Assembly (NCBI RefSeq): GCF_020520425.1
Contig: NC_079492.1
Span: forward strand, 53,629,042-53,693,041
Source: Spinacia oleracea
Lineage: Eukaryota; Streptophyta; Magnoliopsida; Caryophyllales; Amaranthaceae
DNA: 64,000 nt
Direction of reading: 5' to 3'
Below, piece by piece: positions 63,029 to 64,000 of this stretch. The first letter of the stretch is position 1. Each line of letters opens with the position of its first letter. A program made the position numbers and the translations under genes. Below the pieces are notes generated by a model, which searched no databases, was not told the origin of the DNA, and saw only the letters and a list, made by a program, of their open reading frames with translations.

Positions 63029-64000
63029 ATGCATAGGGCTGGTTCTGCCACTTGGCGTCGATCTGAAAATCAAAGGTTAGTGCGTCTCGAAGCTACATCA
63101 CCAACACAAGGTCTAGTAACTCCAAGCTCCATCCGTCATTCCCCCTTTCAAGGATCTCCGCTTCTCCAACCTCGATTCGCACCCTCAAACACGTCCATGG
63201 AAGAATTACGAGACTAAATGGTCCAAATGACCCAACTTATGAATCAATTGAAAATGGAAAACGAATCCTTAGCAGCTGCGCAAGCCAAAAATGACCTCGA
63301 TAACGAGAAGAAGATCGAAAAAATGATTCTGCAGCAAACCATTGGGAGCAAGTATTTCTCCCTCGGTCCTAAACCTTTTCCTGGCAAACTACCGGAAAAG
63401 TACAGTTCATCTGACTTACCAAAGTTCAAAGCCACGGACAATCCCCGTGATCATCTCTTGAGCTTTGTGAATGCCATGAACTTGAAAGGTGTGGACAAGT
63501 CCATGTATTTTCCCGCCTTTCCTTTGTCCTTGGAACCTGTGCCAAATGGTACTACCATCAGGACCCTAAGCTCTTCCCCACTTGGGAGGACTTTGTCAAT
63601 GTCTTCGTCAAGCAATACTCGTCAAACATGGATTTTCAAGTCACCATGCGCGAGTTGGAAGTCCTCTTCCAAAAGAAAAATGAAGGTTTCACGACCAATT
63701 TTGCTAGATGGAGAGACCAAGCGGCCCAACTAATCAATAGGCCTCCTGAAACTGAATTGGTCCAAAAATTCATTGACAACCTAGAACCAGCTTATAAACA
63801 ACAGGATATTCGCCCACCTCCTGGGGACGACATCCCGGTCAGACAGACTCCTGAAAACATACGGCACACCACCGTCGCAGAAGTCATCAAAAATCCTCTC
63901 TTGAAGCAACTAAAAAGAACTAAAGCCGAGATTACCATCTGGGATCTCATGTGCACTTCAAAGGAACATCGTGAAAAACTTATTCGCTCACTTGACCTCA
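63029..64000 (+). pseudogene. Element B gag (Retrotrans_gag type), one nonsense and one frameshift, incomplete
   Basis: Begins with a Ser/Pro-rich N-terminus (about 63029) and MEELRD, then a TAA where CAA is expected, then MVQMTQLMNQLKMENESLAA. The capsid region follows: KFKATDNPRDHLLSFVNAMN, then after a one-base shift near 63520 KWYYHQDPKLFPTWEDFVNV, QVTMRELEVLFQKKNEGFTT and ARWRDQAAQLINRPPETELV. A later TIWDLMCTSKEHREKLIRSL, common to gypsy gag-pol of this type, runs to the window edge. Only two lesions over about 970 bp suggest a young copy. Protease and pol lie beyond the window. Confidence 0.82.

Larger units (their letters stand above)
60694..64000 (+). mobile_element. Element B: coding relative of element A (runs past window end)
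   Basis: LTR 60694-62159 (TGTAGACACC to CCCCTCACA), then primer-binding site and leader, then gag from about 63029. Plus orientation. The LTR and leader are homologous to element A in inverted orientation but more diverged from A's LTRs than those are from each other. The pentamer before it is GGAAG; its partner lies beyond the window. It sits in the same antisense ORF as A. Presumably encodes pol downstream. Confidence 0.88.

Overview
This window is nuclear DNA from a flowering plant, most likely a eudicot. It has GT-AG introns, plant-type retrotransposons, Stowaway, Tourist and hAT miniature elements, and a plant PIN auxin carrier. Nothing seen fixes the species. Bacterial features (operons, ribosome binding sites, CRISPR arrays) are absent, and I recognise no rRNA or tRNA gene. 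Most of the 64 kb is transposable-element sequence, much of it nested, around one gene that looks intact and one wrecked gene.

Layout. 1-1.45 kb: decayed 3' end of a LINE. 2.9-3.7 kb: hAT-type miniature element. 3.96-19.29 kb (+): a zeta-crystallin/PIG3-type quinone oxidoreductase pseudogene. One coding exon is split by a 0.78 kb fold-back. The next is split by a 10.5 kb Ty1/copia element (7275-17784, minus) with 1.4 kb LTRs and a perfect AAAAG target duplication. It also carries a 7-bp insertion and a 1-bp deletion. A partial second copy lies at 20.2-20.75 kb. 19.8-21.9 kb: Stowaway and Tourist MITEs. 24.2-33.2 kb (-): a six-exon PIN auxin efflux carrier whose exons join in phase into 586 codons; its introns hold remains of a PIF/Harbinger MYB/SANT gene and several MITEs. 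35-39.2 kb (-): an old copia element cut off by a one-sided CACTA end.

40.5 kb to beyond the window end: a decayed Ty3/gypsy Tat-lineage element (+) with protease, RT, RNase H, a second archaeal-type RNase H, integrase, and an antisense ORF downstream of pol. It has been invaded three times: by a copia LTR fragment (45098-46148) bracketed by a 175-bp duplication of integrase sequence; by element A (49616-60545, minus, 1481-bp LTRs, CACGG target duplication, about 8 kb of internal DNA with no retroviral genes); and by element B (60694 to beyond 64000, plus), which has related LTRs and leader and carries gag. A and B are probably a non-autonomous/coding pair. They sit head-to-head 148 bp apart, both inside the antisense ORF.

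Most unusual signals: a double palindrome of GCGCCCAG/CTGGGCGC type at least six times across element A and again in B; a fragment resembling a host YTH-domain (ECT-type m6A reader) gene inside element A; the 175-bp duplication around a truncated LTR; and the fold-back inside a coding exon. Comparison of LTR pairs by eye gives about 1.3-1.4% divergence for both the copia element and element A, so both insertions look fairly recent. All identifications come from reading the sequence and from knowledge of the families; no search was run.
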